From: Mya arenaria
Lineage: Eukaryota > Mollusca > Bivalvia > Myida > Myidae
DNA length: 64,000 nucleotides
Assembly (NCBI RefSeq): GCF_026914265.1
Contig: NC_069136.1
Location: 26,982,701-27,046,700, forward strand
Direction: 5' to 3'
A program made the position numbers and the translations under genes. Numbering within the stretch: position 1 is the first letter of the stretch; the number at the start of each line of letters is the position of its first letter. Shown one piece after another: positions 23,902 to 34,314 of the stretch. The notes under the pieces were generated by a model. The model was not told the DNA's origin and ran no database searches. It saw nothing but the letters and a program-made list of their open reading frames with translations.

Positions 23902-23918
23902 AGTTATCGGAAAGGACA
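23902..23918 (-). repeat. Right terminal inverted repeat of ISL2EU-type transposon
   Basis: Exact reverse complement of the left 17-bp end, followed by AT. Confidence 0.9.
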
Positions 23919-23996
23919 ATTAGTTACTGTTACATTTAGTGACCATGGATACCATACGTGCTATGATTTAACGTGAAACCCACAAGCAGTTGACTC

Positions 23997-24535
<539 letters not shown>

Positions 24536-24920
24536 ACTATGACAAAAACAGAGAACATATAAATACAGGGTTTAACAATAATATCAAAATAATCATCAAT
24601 CATTACACATACATGCACATTATGCAGACAATAATCAACAATCCCTATAATGCAACACACATTTATAATGAACTACGACTATTCATTTTTCAATTACATG
24701 TAAATGATCTTTATGTATGTTTAATACAAAGCTTTAAAAGTATTTAGTGTAGAAGCTTGTCGAAGAAGAACTGTAATAGTGTTCGATCCTTACATCTTTC
24801 GATAATGATTTATTCCTACATTTGGTTTTGTAGCGAGGTGAACTGATATGTTTGTGGGTAGTGGACCTTAAAGAGTATTTTTTATTGTTTGTAAATGAAA
24901 TTTCTTCACTTTAATATGGT

Positions 24921-25260
24921 GGCTTAATGCACCAGTCAATTATAACCACGGCTCCCCCAGGTCCGGGGAATAGCGGGGACTTTGACTTTCGGTCCAGCCA
25001 TGCCCGGGTAAAATCCCCGCCCTGCGGGTACGAACTGCTGGTTAAAACCCCGCTACTGAATGCCCCCGCACCCAGGGACCAGGGACCATAGGTAAGGACC
25101 ATTCCCCGCTAATTTGGGCGGGAAGACAAAATCACCCGGCACTGCGGGGCCATCTGGAAGGTAAAAACACGGCTCACTTCCCCGGCTATCCTAGGTATAC
25201 CCCGGTATACCTCCAGACCTGGGGGGGGGGGCGTGGTTACAATTGACTGGTGCATAAGCC
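24921..25260. mobile_element. GC-rich MITE, family 3, full copy
   Basis: The left end is GGCTTAATGCACCAGTC and the right end, inverted, is GGCTTATGCACCAGTC. Both continue into aattataaccacg and aattgtaaccacg, so the terminal inverted repeats are at least 30 bases. The interior is much richer in G+C than its surroundings (agcgggga, ccccgc words). Open frames in it are not conserved. Two more copies lie at 26571-26875 and 26919-27033. Confidence 0.8.
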
Positions 25261-25930
25261 CAAGCACATATTTAAAGAAAATAACGCCAACATGAAATTC
25301 ACGTGTTATCAACTAACCAATTTCTTGAATAAAGGACCAGACGGAGTAAAAAGAGGTTTTTGTAAAATTACTTTGGCAGATCACTCACCATTAAAAAATC
25401 TTTGAGTCTTTTCTGAATTGTGGATATTTTAATGGTGAGTGATTTTATACCTCTGCTACATATTGTACAGCAATTTTCCATCGTAAGTAAAATATAAGCG
25501 TTGTAAAAAAGCTTTTTCATGTCATAGTTTAAAAAAATAACTAATGAGAAATGCAATTTTCGAGTTCTTTTACAATTGTATACTGTATGGGTCTCAAAAT
25601 GACTGTGGTGACTTGAGCCCTTTGTAAAAACTCTTGTCAATACTTCAATACTTTGCAAGTGGTCAAATATAAAAATGCAAGGGAGTGAAAGGTGTCCACT
25701 TAAAAGACAAAATTGAATATTAAATCGTTCCTGAATACAATATTTTCAAATCGACTTTGTCAATAATATTCAAATATTGAATGTAAGGGGAGGTCACTGC
25801 GTAGACATTTTAAATATATTCGTGTCCTTTCACCTTAAACCGGAAACAGCATGTTGTAGAGCATAACAAACAAATCGAAAGTAAATCGACACAAACACAA
25901 CAAAAAGGTAGAATTGATTGTGCAACCAGT

Positions 25931-26224
25931 GGTGGTGGTGTTAGTAGTTTATACTCCGGGTCCCGGCGTGAGCACATTGAAGGGTCCCAGAGTGACAGTT
26001 CAACCACCGCACACATATCCTGGGCGGTTAACCAGTACTAGGTGCCTCTGCAAGGAACTGACAACTTCTGTACATGCCAGGGGCAGTGGTACAGTGTGAA
26101 TGGTCGTAGAAAGGATTTCATAACCAATCACAACAGAAGTGACTTGGTCCGCCCGGGAATTGAACCCGGGTTGTCCGATTCGCAGTCCAACGCTCTACCG
26201 ACTGAGCTAACCGGGCGGACATAA
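25931..26224 (-). mobile_element. tRNA-headed SINE with 11-bp target duplication
   Basis: GTGCAACCAGT occurs directly at both sides (25920-25930 and 26225-26235). On the minus strand the element starts with a tRNA-like head (26220-26147) carrying an A box (TTAGCTCAGTCGGTAGAG) and a B box (GGTTCAATTCC). A unique body of about 200 bases follows, and it ends in an ACC-rich tail. Head, body, simple tail and duplication are the full SINE anatomy. Confidence 0.85.
26147..26220 (-). other. tRNA-like head of the SINE
   Basis: GTCCGCC pairs with GGCGGAC, and GCTC/GAGC forms a D stem. The loop CTGCGAA would read anticodon GCG. Extra bases between acceptor and D arm and a mismatch in the anticodon stem argue against a working tRNA, as does its place at the 5' end of a SINE. 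A genuine tRNA gene is the less likely alternative. Confidence 0.7.
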
Positions 26225-26570
26225 GTGCAACCAGTCCCTGTGGTTTTCATATAAATACTTGGGTCAATGCATTAAGATATCCCTAGATGGCATTTGTATT
26301 TTTATGTACAGTCGAAACCCGTTGGCTCAATATTTTAGGGACCGGCCAAAATACAAGCCTCGCGAATATCGAGCCAAGCGGGAATGCTAACCGAATGTGT
26401 ATTTATCTTTGATACATTTATTTGTTAAATTACTTAACCTCGTTATATCCTAAACGAGTTACTTAAAGAACTTCACCGAACACGTTACTGTATATGTTAC
26501 CTTACTTTAATTTGACTTAGTTCGCGTACCCACATCGTTATGTTCACCACATTACTCAGTGTTATACTCA

Positions 26571-26875
26571 AGTCGATTGTAACCACGGCACTCTCATGTC
26601 CAGGGGTAAACTGGGGATTGCCAGGGAAATGGGCTGTGTTTTTTACCTTCCAGGTGGCCCCGCAGTGCTGGGTGAATGCGTAGGTTTTGTCTTTACATCA
26701 AAAATAGCGGGGAATGGGCCTTACCTAGTGTCCCTGGAGTCGAGGGCATTTTGCGGGGATTTAACCAGTAGTTCGTTCCCGCACGGCGGGGATTTTACCC
26801 TGGCTTGACTAGACCAAAAGTCAAAGTCCCCACTATTCCCCGGACCTTGGGGGCCTGGTTAGAATTCACTGGTGC
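26571..26875. mobile_element. GC-rich MITE, family 3, second copy
   Basis: Starts agtcgattgtaaccacggc and ends with its inverse near gaattcactggt. Internal words (tagcggggaatgggcc) match the copy at 24921-25260. Confidence 0.65.
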
Positions 26876-26918
26876 TTAATGCTTACACGCCAGCTTAATT
26901 CGACTAAAATGTCGCTTT

Positions 26919-27033
26919 ATAGCGGGGAATGGGCCTTACCTAGGGTCCCTGGAGTCGAGGGCATTTGGCAGGGATTTTACCAGCAGTTCATGCCCTGCAG
27001 GGGGGGTGCTTTGGTTTCAATTGACTGGTGGAT
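26919..27033. mobile_element. GC-rich MITE, family 3, truncated copy
   Basis: Begins tagcggggaatgggccttac, nearly identical to the middle of the copy just upstream, and ends tttcaattgactggtg. The left half is missing. Confidence 0.6.
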
Positions 27034-27856
27034 TACTGGTACATGTACACATTGGCGTATGCTGCAGAATGTTGATGTTGTCTGCATTTTGCTTTTTAGA
27101 TTCACGTCCACCCTCAACAGCCATTTTGGCCCCATACTTTTGATGTAGCTTTTACAGTATGTTTTCTCTTTTTCCCCTGAGTTCCTAAGGCTGAAATTCA
27201 TCTGGGGATGCTGATTTAATGTGAATGAAGCCTTCTCAAAATGCATTGAGATTTATACTTGTAATGAAGTAATTTTGATGTATTGTACTTATGCCAACTA
27301 AAGATAGAAATTAAAATGATGGTATGTTTGTTCAAACTGTTAGGCTAGTTTAATTTGATTATAATTATGATACCATTTAAGCAAATCTAATCGGTAAGCA
27401 CCTTTTGCCAATGTCGAGCTCATTCTTATAAAATATGGTGTGAAATTCTTACCTGGTACCGCAAAAATGACATCCAGCCAAGCAAATAAAACAAACTATG
27501 AAAATCGAACAAGGAACCGAAAAACTGACATCGAGTGTGGAAAAAAATTCACCTGTGGCCATGCCCCTCTATCAATAACCAAAAATATTCCCAGGCTTAT
27601 AAATTATGATTGCAGGTAAATATTACAGAACAATAGTAAGTTCTTGTGATATAGTACTACAGTACCCCCAACAACATATATATAGGTGAGGAAATATTTA
27701 TCCGTTTTTGTCAATTGATATGGGTGGGACAACCATTGGGAGTGGCATAGCTAAGCACCCCGCCCCTTTGCATGATCCTACCAGTGTAACTGATACCCGG
27801 TTTAATTTCAGAAAGAGAGAAGTCTCTGCATCATTTTGCGCGTTAAGGAAACTTTT

Positions 27857-28480
27857 TATGCCCCCTTTTGAAAAAAGTGGGGTATATTGTTTTGCACATG
27901 TCGGTCAGTCGGTCGGTCTGTCTGTCTGTCGGTCGGTCGGAATACCAAATGGTTTCCGATCAATAACTTGAGAACGCTTTGACCGAGGGACCTCATACTT
28001 GGTATGTGTATTGGTCATCACCAGCAGATGAACCCTATTGATTTTGAGGTCAGTGGGTCAAAGGTCAAGGTCAGTGTGACCTTTACATGAAAAACGGTTT
28101 CCGATCAATAACTTGAGAACGCTTTGACCCAGGAACCTCATACTTGGTAGGTGTATTGGTCATGACCAGCAGATGAACCCTATTGATTTTGAGGTCAGTG
28201 GGTCAAAGGTCAAGGTCAGTGTGACCTTAACATGAAAAACGGTTTCCGATCAATAACTTGAGAACGCTTTGACCCAGGGACCTCATACTAGGTAGGCTTA
28301 TTGGTCATGACCAGCAGATGAACCCTATTGATTTTGAGGTCAGTGGGTCAAAGGTCAAGGTCAGTGTGACTGTAAGCTGAAAAAAGGTTTTCTGATTGTC
28401 CATATTTTATTTAAGTGTCCAAATCCTACTAACAATTTGGCTCCCAAGGGGGCATAAATGTTTCACTAACATCTCTTGTT
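27857..28480 (+). mobile_element. Pearl-like (Helitron-related) element A with three 145-bp units
   Basis: It begins at the tgcccccttttg block, then a gtcg/gtct tetranucleotide run (27899-27940), then three tandem units whose starts (ggtttccgat at 27951, 28096, 28241) are 145 bases apart. It closes with GGGGGCAT, a stem-loop (ATGTT/AACAT) and CTCTTGTT. A near-identical inverted copy is at 61031-61650. Tandem core, tetranucleotide and terminal hairpin fit what I recall of bivalve pearl/HINE elements. It has no coding capacity. Confidence 0.75.
28055..28082 (+). promoter_or_regulatory. Nuclear-receptor-like motif cluster in pearl unit 1
   Basis: The stretch reads GGGTCA-A-AGGTCA (a DR1 spacing), then AGGTCA overlapping as a direct repeat, then AGGTCAgtgTGACCT, a perfect palindromic oestrogen-type response element. 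Unit 2 repeats it at about 28200-28227; unit 3 keeps only the left part. Motif matches are exact; function is not shown. Confidence 0.5.
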
Positions 28481-29068
28481 TATCATTCATTATGTAGGGT
28501 TGCGAAAACAAAAATCATCAAAGACTCAGAAGCGTCTGTTTATATGGACTAGGAAAGGTCTATCATCTATACTTTCTGGCAATATACTGGAAGACAAATA
28601 CTTTAAAACAAGCCGTGTGATGACATGTTTTTATTATAATAATAATGTCTTATTGAACCATGACATATAAATTATGTTCACTTAAATGTCATAGAGACTT
28701 TTGACGATTTTAGTGCTTGTCAGACTTGAAACAGGGATACATAACAAATGTCAAAATGTGAAAAAAATCCCTGAACTTTAATTATTTCGGTTACAACAGA
28801 ACTATGCAGTTACTATTTTACCTTTTTATCAAATAAACATCAGGACCAGGGTCAACTATAGATGTCTTAGCATAAGTATACTGTATTTTATACATAAAAT
28901 TTATCTAGTCAAGCGGTAATGTTCACAGTCCAATGGCATGTGGTGATGCCACTATATGTTAAAAAAGTAATAGAGTTACTGCATTCACTAGTTATTGAAA
29001 GAATAGCGCCAGTTGTTTTAGGTAAAGTATGGGTTGTAAATTATCTGCGAACAACTAATTGCATGGTT

Positions 29069-29440
29069 TAGTGATGTTCCGATGATCGATTATAATCGGC
29101 GACAATCGATAGTATTTAATTAAAATCGATTATCGAAAAAAAAAAATATATATATTAGTAAGTGTTCAGATGTTATACTTAACAAAATGGCTGATGAAAG
29201 CCACAATGAGCAAGAAAATGAACTATTTTTTATACAACAACACTTAATAACTTCAATCATAGACATAAAGGTATATGCATATAATAATTAAGAGTTTGAT
29301 ACTGTACATGAATAAAACTACAACTCAGGTACTATCTAGTATTTTAAAAACCGATTATACTACATTGTATCGATAATCGGTTACTTGAGTGGAACCGATC
29401 ATCGATAGTAAAATTGCAACCGATTCCCAACACTAGCATA
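29069..29440. mobile_element. MITE with TAGTGATG-like ends
   Basis: The left part reads TAGTGATGTTCCGATGATCG and the right part, inverted, starts CTAGTGTTGGGAATCGGT. Both ends contain cgataatcg/cgattatcg words able to pair. Ends of this kind resemble hAT-type MITEs. Confidence 0.5.
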
Positions 29441-29602
29441 GTTTAGATCCGTCTACATTTCCGTGTATCTGTTCCGATATGGGATTAAATTTTTCAGACA
29501 AAAACAAATAAATCTCTTCAACATGGTACAAGCCTGCTCCTGGCTGTAGGCCATTACCTATGTATATGCATATATATGTGTACATTCTTTTATAATCAAA
29601 GG

Positions 29603-32225
29603 ATGAAGATCTATTTCTGTGGGAGTATTCGGGCAGGAAGACAAGATGCTGACCTCTATTTGCGACTTATTACGCAGCTGAAAACCTATGGAGAAGTGCT
29701 CACTGAACATGTTGGGGCTAAGGAGCTGGAGAACGGTTTGTACATTATTAAATATAAATAGCTGTGCATATATCTATGGGAGGCTTAATTTTAAACAAAA
29801 CAGTTACGGTATGTGTGTAACCTCCCCTCAAGCACCTTGCATAATAAATATTCCTTCGTTTTTTTCCAAATCATGCATAACAGGTAATATTTAAGTTTGT
29901 GAAACCAAATTATACCAAAATTGAGTTTTTGAGTACATTATTGGGTCCAGAGTTCTCCTTAAAATCCCCTTGAATACTACATACCAAAAGGGGTGGGGCC
30001 GTGGGGGGAGGGGGGGTTACAGCATCCTTCTTTAAATGAAGAATAACACTTGCTGAATAGTACTAATGAACATAGATATATGATGATTATCTTCAAAGTT
30101 GATTGAAACATTTGTCACTTTCGTATATAAATGTTCACCTCATCATTTAAAGCTGCACTCTCACAGATTTAACATTTTTACATTTGTTTTTTGGAAAGAG
30201 CAAATTTTTGCGTAAATATCTGCAAACCAATAATATAAGATTACTGACAAAAAATCAGATCGTAGATTTTCATATTTCTGTTTGAAAATTAATGTTTAAT
30301 GGCATAAACCATTACTAACGGTTTAAGAAAAATGTATAAAAGATCAATTTTTGAACTGAAATATAAAAAACTGCGATCTATTTTTTTGTCAGCCATCTTA
30401 TTCAACTGGTTTCCATGGATTTTCGCAAAAATTGGCTCGTTCCAAGACAAAAAATAAAAAAGTTGTCAAAACATTCAATCTGTGAGAGTGCAGCTTTAAT
30501 GTTCAAGTGATGGATAGATAAGTGTGTTTGTATTTCATTTTTAAAGAATAGATAATAACTGTTCTCTTGTACTTTCTTTCAGGTGAAAAGAACCTTACAG
30601 ACAAGTTTATTCATGACAGAGATGTGGATTGGCTGAAACAGTGTGATGGTATACTTTCAGCTTTGACTTTAATAATCAAAACAAAAAATCCACGTTTTGT
30701 GTACAGATTAAAAAAATCAGAGCGGCTCCTGGATTTAAAGTTAGAGAGGCATTACTTAGGGGAGTAAGCTTTTGGTTTGCACCACTCCCTCTGAATGAAG
30801 ATTTATTTTGCTTAAAGTGTAGGCAGGGATGTTGGACAATTTTCTTGTCCAAAATGGTGCATTTTGGCATATTTTATTACTTTTGTTCTTCTATATAGAA
30901 ATAAAAGTAAACTTGGACATTTTTTTTGGGGGGTGAAGGCTGGCTGCGCCCCTGCGCCACCCTCAAATTGTCCCAAGTTTCTCTGTAACTGTTAAAGACT
31001 GTAAGGTTTGTGTTGGAACAAAATCAACCAAAACTTCAACAAACAACTCCCAAAACCTGGGTCAGTATTCACCAACGTCTAGAGTCCGAGTTTGAGACTC
31101 TGGCTCAGGAAACTGAATTCTTAAATGTTTCAAAATAACTTTAATGTAACAAATTTTGACAAAAGATGTGTGCCTCATTGTAGAACAGATTATATGTAAC
31201 AGATACAGTTGTTTTTACCATCTTTGCTCCTTTAATAGCATTTTTACAACAATCTTAGAATTTTACTCTTCCGAGTCTCGAGTCTCAAACTTACTCAAGA
31301 TGTTAGTTAACGTGGGCCTATTTCAGTAATTTTAAACTTGAAGACTTGCTTCAAATACTTGTCGCCTTGCAGAATCAGAAAGAAAATGCAATTTTCAATT
31401 CCAAACAGTTTGTTCTGATTAGCTTTTTCTTAATGGATTTTCATTTATGTATAGCAATAAAGCAGTAATGAAATACTTTTCCAGTGGTTGTTGCCGAGGT
31501 GACCCAGCCGTCCCTTGGAGTCGGGTATGAAATTGGACGAGCTATTGATATGGGCAAAAGGATTTTGTGTCTCTTCAGACCTGCTCCTGATAAACGTAAG
31601 CTTTTATTATATGCATACAAAAAACCATGTTCAGAAGGAATATGTGTATGGCTGTATTCAAATCTAGTGACAATCCACGATTTCAGATCAATATTCCTGA
31701 AACTTGGTACACATGATGCTCGACATATTTTTCATTTACCATTTCATCAGAGAGTTACCTGCCCTTGAACTTGTCAGAAAATCAGACAAATTTCCCAATC
31801 GATAATCAAATCGAAACGGAAAACTATGATCAATCGTTTAAAAAGTCAGGGCAAGTGCTTTTTAAGACTAAACTGTGGTATGAAAATTTTGGCGACTTTA
31901 TCTTGTAAATTTCAAAAATAGTCAGAAAACTCATTCTTTATACTTTTTTGTTCATTTAGCAACATCTTTTATTTCATTACCAGAACCACTCAAATTTAAC
32001 CAAACTTGGCCAGTTGGTGGGCAGGTTTTGTGGGCTCTGTTAGATAAAAAAACAGTAATTAAGATGTTTTGTTGTAAAGTTTCCCTTGTATTTGAAATGT
32101 ATACTCTTGACTGCCTTTCAGGTCTGTCGGCCATGATAGCAGGAGCAGACAATGGTTCATCATTTATTGTGAAGAATTACCAGGAAGAGCAGGCTGCCCA
32201 GATTTTCTCCGACTTTTTCAAATAA
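29603..32225 (+). CDS. DNPH1: DNPH1: 2'-deoxynucleoside 5'-phosphate N-hydrolase 1
   Basis: Exons 29603-29735, 30583-30648, 31485-31595 and 32122-32225 join in frame with GT-AG borders to give 137 residues. The enzyme breaks the N-glycosidic bond of deoxynucleoside 5'-monophosphates, chiefly modified ones, releasing base and deoxyribose 5-phosphate as part of nucleotide-pool cleaning. Family hallmarks are YFCGSIRAGR (Tyr4), VLTEHV, HDRDVDWL (Asp58), AEVTQPSLGVGYEIGRA (catalytic Glu82) and ILCLFRP..LSAMIAGAD. These match human Tyr24, Asp80 and Glu104. It is shorter than human DNPH1 (174) because it lacks the N- and C-terminal extensions. An in-frame ATG at 29576 would add nine residues; 29603 is chosen because the fold begins there. 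It converges on TUBGCP3. Confidence 0.93.
30147..30499. mobile_element. TTAA-flanked MITE, family 1, in DNPH1 intron 1
   Basis: TTAA at both ends is followed by perfect inverted termini AGCTGCACTCTCACAGATT. It is 353 bp with no coding capacity. A diverged relative is at 11043-11375. TTAA targets suggest a piggyBac-like source. Confidence 0.88.
31065..31326. mobile_element. MITE with tCAGTATTCACCAAC-like ends, DNPH1 intron 2
   Basis: The left reads cagtattcaccaacgtctag then gagtttgagactc. The right, inverted, reads ctgaaataggcccacgttaa then agtttgagactc. The sub-terminal pairs are clear and the extreme ends are diverged. Confidence 0.5.
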
Positions 32226-32835
32226 TTTGAAGATGGAGATTGATTTGAAGATATACCACCAAATTGTGTTCATTGTTTATAGCCCAATTTTGAATTCATG
32301 TGACGCTATAATCTTATTATGACTGCTCTGTTAATTACCTATTTTGTTTAACAAAGAATATATTGAAATCGAACCCAACAGGCATTTGTGTGTCCAAGGC
32401 TATCATTCCACTAGTAAATCTCTCCATTGGTTGAACAGTTATGAAAAATCATACCAGGATGGTTCTGCATCATTTCAATTGTGTTTTTAGTGCCATAGAC
32501 ATCATTCCCGAGACTTATCACTGTTGCATGGCTTTGAAGGCCAAATCAGATTTAAACAATCGTTGAAAAAGGTTGCTGTGCAGCTGGAGGTATAACTTGC
32601 CCTACATATTATTGACAGCATATTACTTTTTACCCATGCTATTTTGAGATTCTTAAATCACATTGTGTATTAAAAAATCAGAAATTTGTTTTTTTTTGTT
32701 AATTTGAGTTTCTCTTGTTATGTTTTAAATATACACGACAAAAGTTGGAATAAGAAAGTGTGAAAGTTGGTATAAATATTTTTTATTTCCAAAATCCAAA
32801 ATCTAATGAAACAACTTCAAAGTAAGCACATCTCA
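32226..32835. other. DNPH1 3' flank, no gene seen
   Basis: Presumed 3' UTR of DNPH1 and intergenic DNA. I saw no AATAAA on the plus strand here. A TTTATT near 32779 could serve a minus-strand transcript. Confidence 0.4.
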
Positions 32836-33165
32836 CATACATGTATAATCTTAGACATACATGTACAATCTTAGACTTACATGCACAATTTTAAACATAC
32901 ATGTACAATCTTAGACATACATGTATAATCTTAGACATACATGTACAATCTTAGACTTACATGCACAATTTTAAACATACATGTATAATCTTAGACATAC
33001 ATGCACGATCTTAGACTTACATGTACAATCTTAGACATACATGTACGATCTTAAACATACATGTACAATCTTAGACATACATGTAGATTTTAAACATACA
33101 TGTACAATCTTAGACATACATGTATACATATACAATCTTGTACATACATGTACTTTGTTCAATAA
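32836..33165. repeat. 20-bp minisatellite (acatacatgtacaatcttag)
   Basis: About 15 units of acatacatgtacaatcttag with variants such as acatgcacaatttta. It lies between the converging 3' ends of DNPH1 and TUBGCP3. Most units contain the self-complementary word acatgt or tgtaca. Confidence 0.92.
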
Positions 33166-34314
33166 CAAATATTCAATATTAAACATTCAAAGGCAATCTT
33201 AAATATATACATATAATATCATGCAATACTATATCACAAGTCCTGTCATATTGATGGGTTTGTACATGATGCAGGAATAGGTGAAAACAATGGACTGTCA
33301 TGAGAAATGTTAACATAAATGAAATATAACATGGTTCAGATCTTAAATAATAAGCATGAAATGATCAAGATGCGTGTTAAGTAATGAGGACAAATTCTGA
33401 AAACTGAAAACTCAGGATAGTGATGGAAGGGCTGAACGCATATGGTTCGATTTTCATTTTTTTAAACCAGTATATGGGAATAGAGATTTACACAATCAGA
33501 TGTTTATAATAATATAGAACTAGTATCTATCAGTCAACAACGCTTATGTAAATACACAGGCATCCGATAATCCAAAAACCTCATCATTTCTTCGAAACAT
33601 ATGCAATACTTCTAAATTTTGATCCATACAATTTTTTAGTGTCATTTGAAAGGGAAATGCTGACACTACTAATATCTAGAATAATAGAAAATATCCTAAA
33701 GATAGTTTTTTCAAAACGTGTTATGTTTCTTAAAAGAAACTGAAATCGTACATTTTAAGGCATATTTCACCATCTTTCAAGGGTCAAAACGCTTGTTTGT
33801 AATATCTTTTAGGTATTATTGTTTCTACACACATCAGCCCCTTTCAAATGATACCAAAATGATATGGGGTCATCACGAATAATTGTACACAGAACACCTG
33901 AATATTGTCAACCTCCCATTAATTCATCATACATGAATCTTGACAAAGAATTTTCTCAAAGTTTAATTTCTGTAAAAGTTTGACACTGAAGGCAGGAATG
34001 TGACTGATCTGGCGGCTGATGGGCTCAAACTATTTTAGCGTTGGGTTGGGACGGCACTTTACCCCACCATGCTGCATAAGCAAAACTGGCTTTTTAGAAG
34101 CCGTCTTGAGGGATCTCTCTGACTTACAACTTGAAGCAAACTGAATGTCAATACTAAAAAAAAATAAAGTAAAAACCAAAAGCAACCACCTAACTATTCA
34201 TATCAATTAAAAAAATAAATATTTCTTCATTTTTCTATGATTTTTTATGGTCCCTGGCACTATAAGATCCACAAATCACATCCATGCATCTCATAATTTT
34301 TACTGGTATCATCT
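33166..34314. other. Probable TUBGCP3 3' UTR and flank
   Basis: AT-rich sequence following the TUBGCP3 stop on the minus strand. No other frame, RNA gene or repeat was identified. The poly(A) site was not located with confidence. Confidence 0.4.

Larger units (their letters stand above)
17439..23918. mobile_element. ISL2EU/Harbinger-type DNA transposon, structurally complete
   Basis: The ends are perfect 17-bp inverted repeats, TGTCCTTTCCGATAACT (17439-17455, and inverted at 23902-23918), bounded by AT on both sides (17437-17438, 23919-23920), a 2-bp target duplication. Both ends also share an ACTTCCGGGG word about 75 bases in. The element is 6480 bp. It carries two three-exon genes in tail-to-tail arrangement: a THAP-DDE transposase (plus) and a SAP-SWIM-YqaJ nuclease (minus). 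As I recall, a THAP transposase plus a YqaJ protein and 2-bp duplications define ISL2EU elements. A TTAA MITE (20172-20675) is inserted between the genes. Both reading frames are open in full, so the copy is young or still able to act. Confidence 0.9.

Noticed and set aside
26147-26220. Functional tRNA gene
   Set aside because: Extra bases between acceptor and D arm, an imperfect anticodon stem and its place at the head of a SINE with target duplication.
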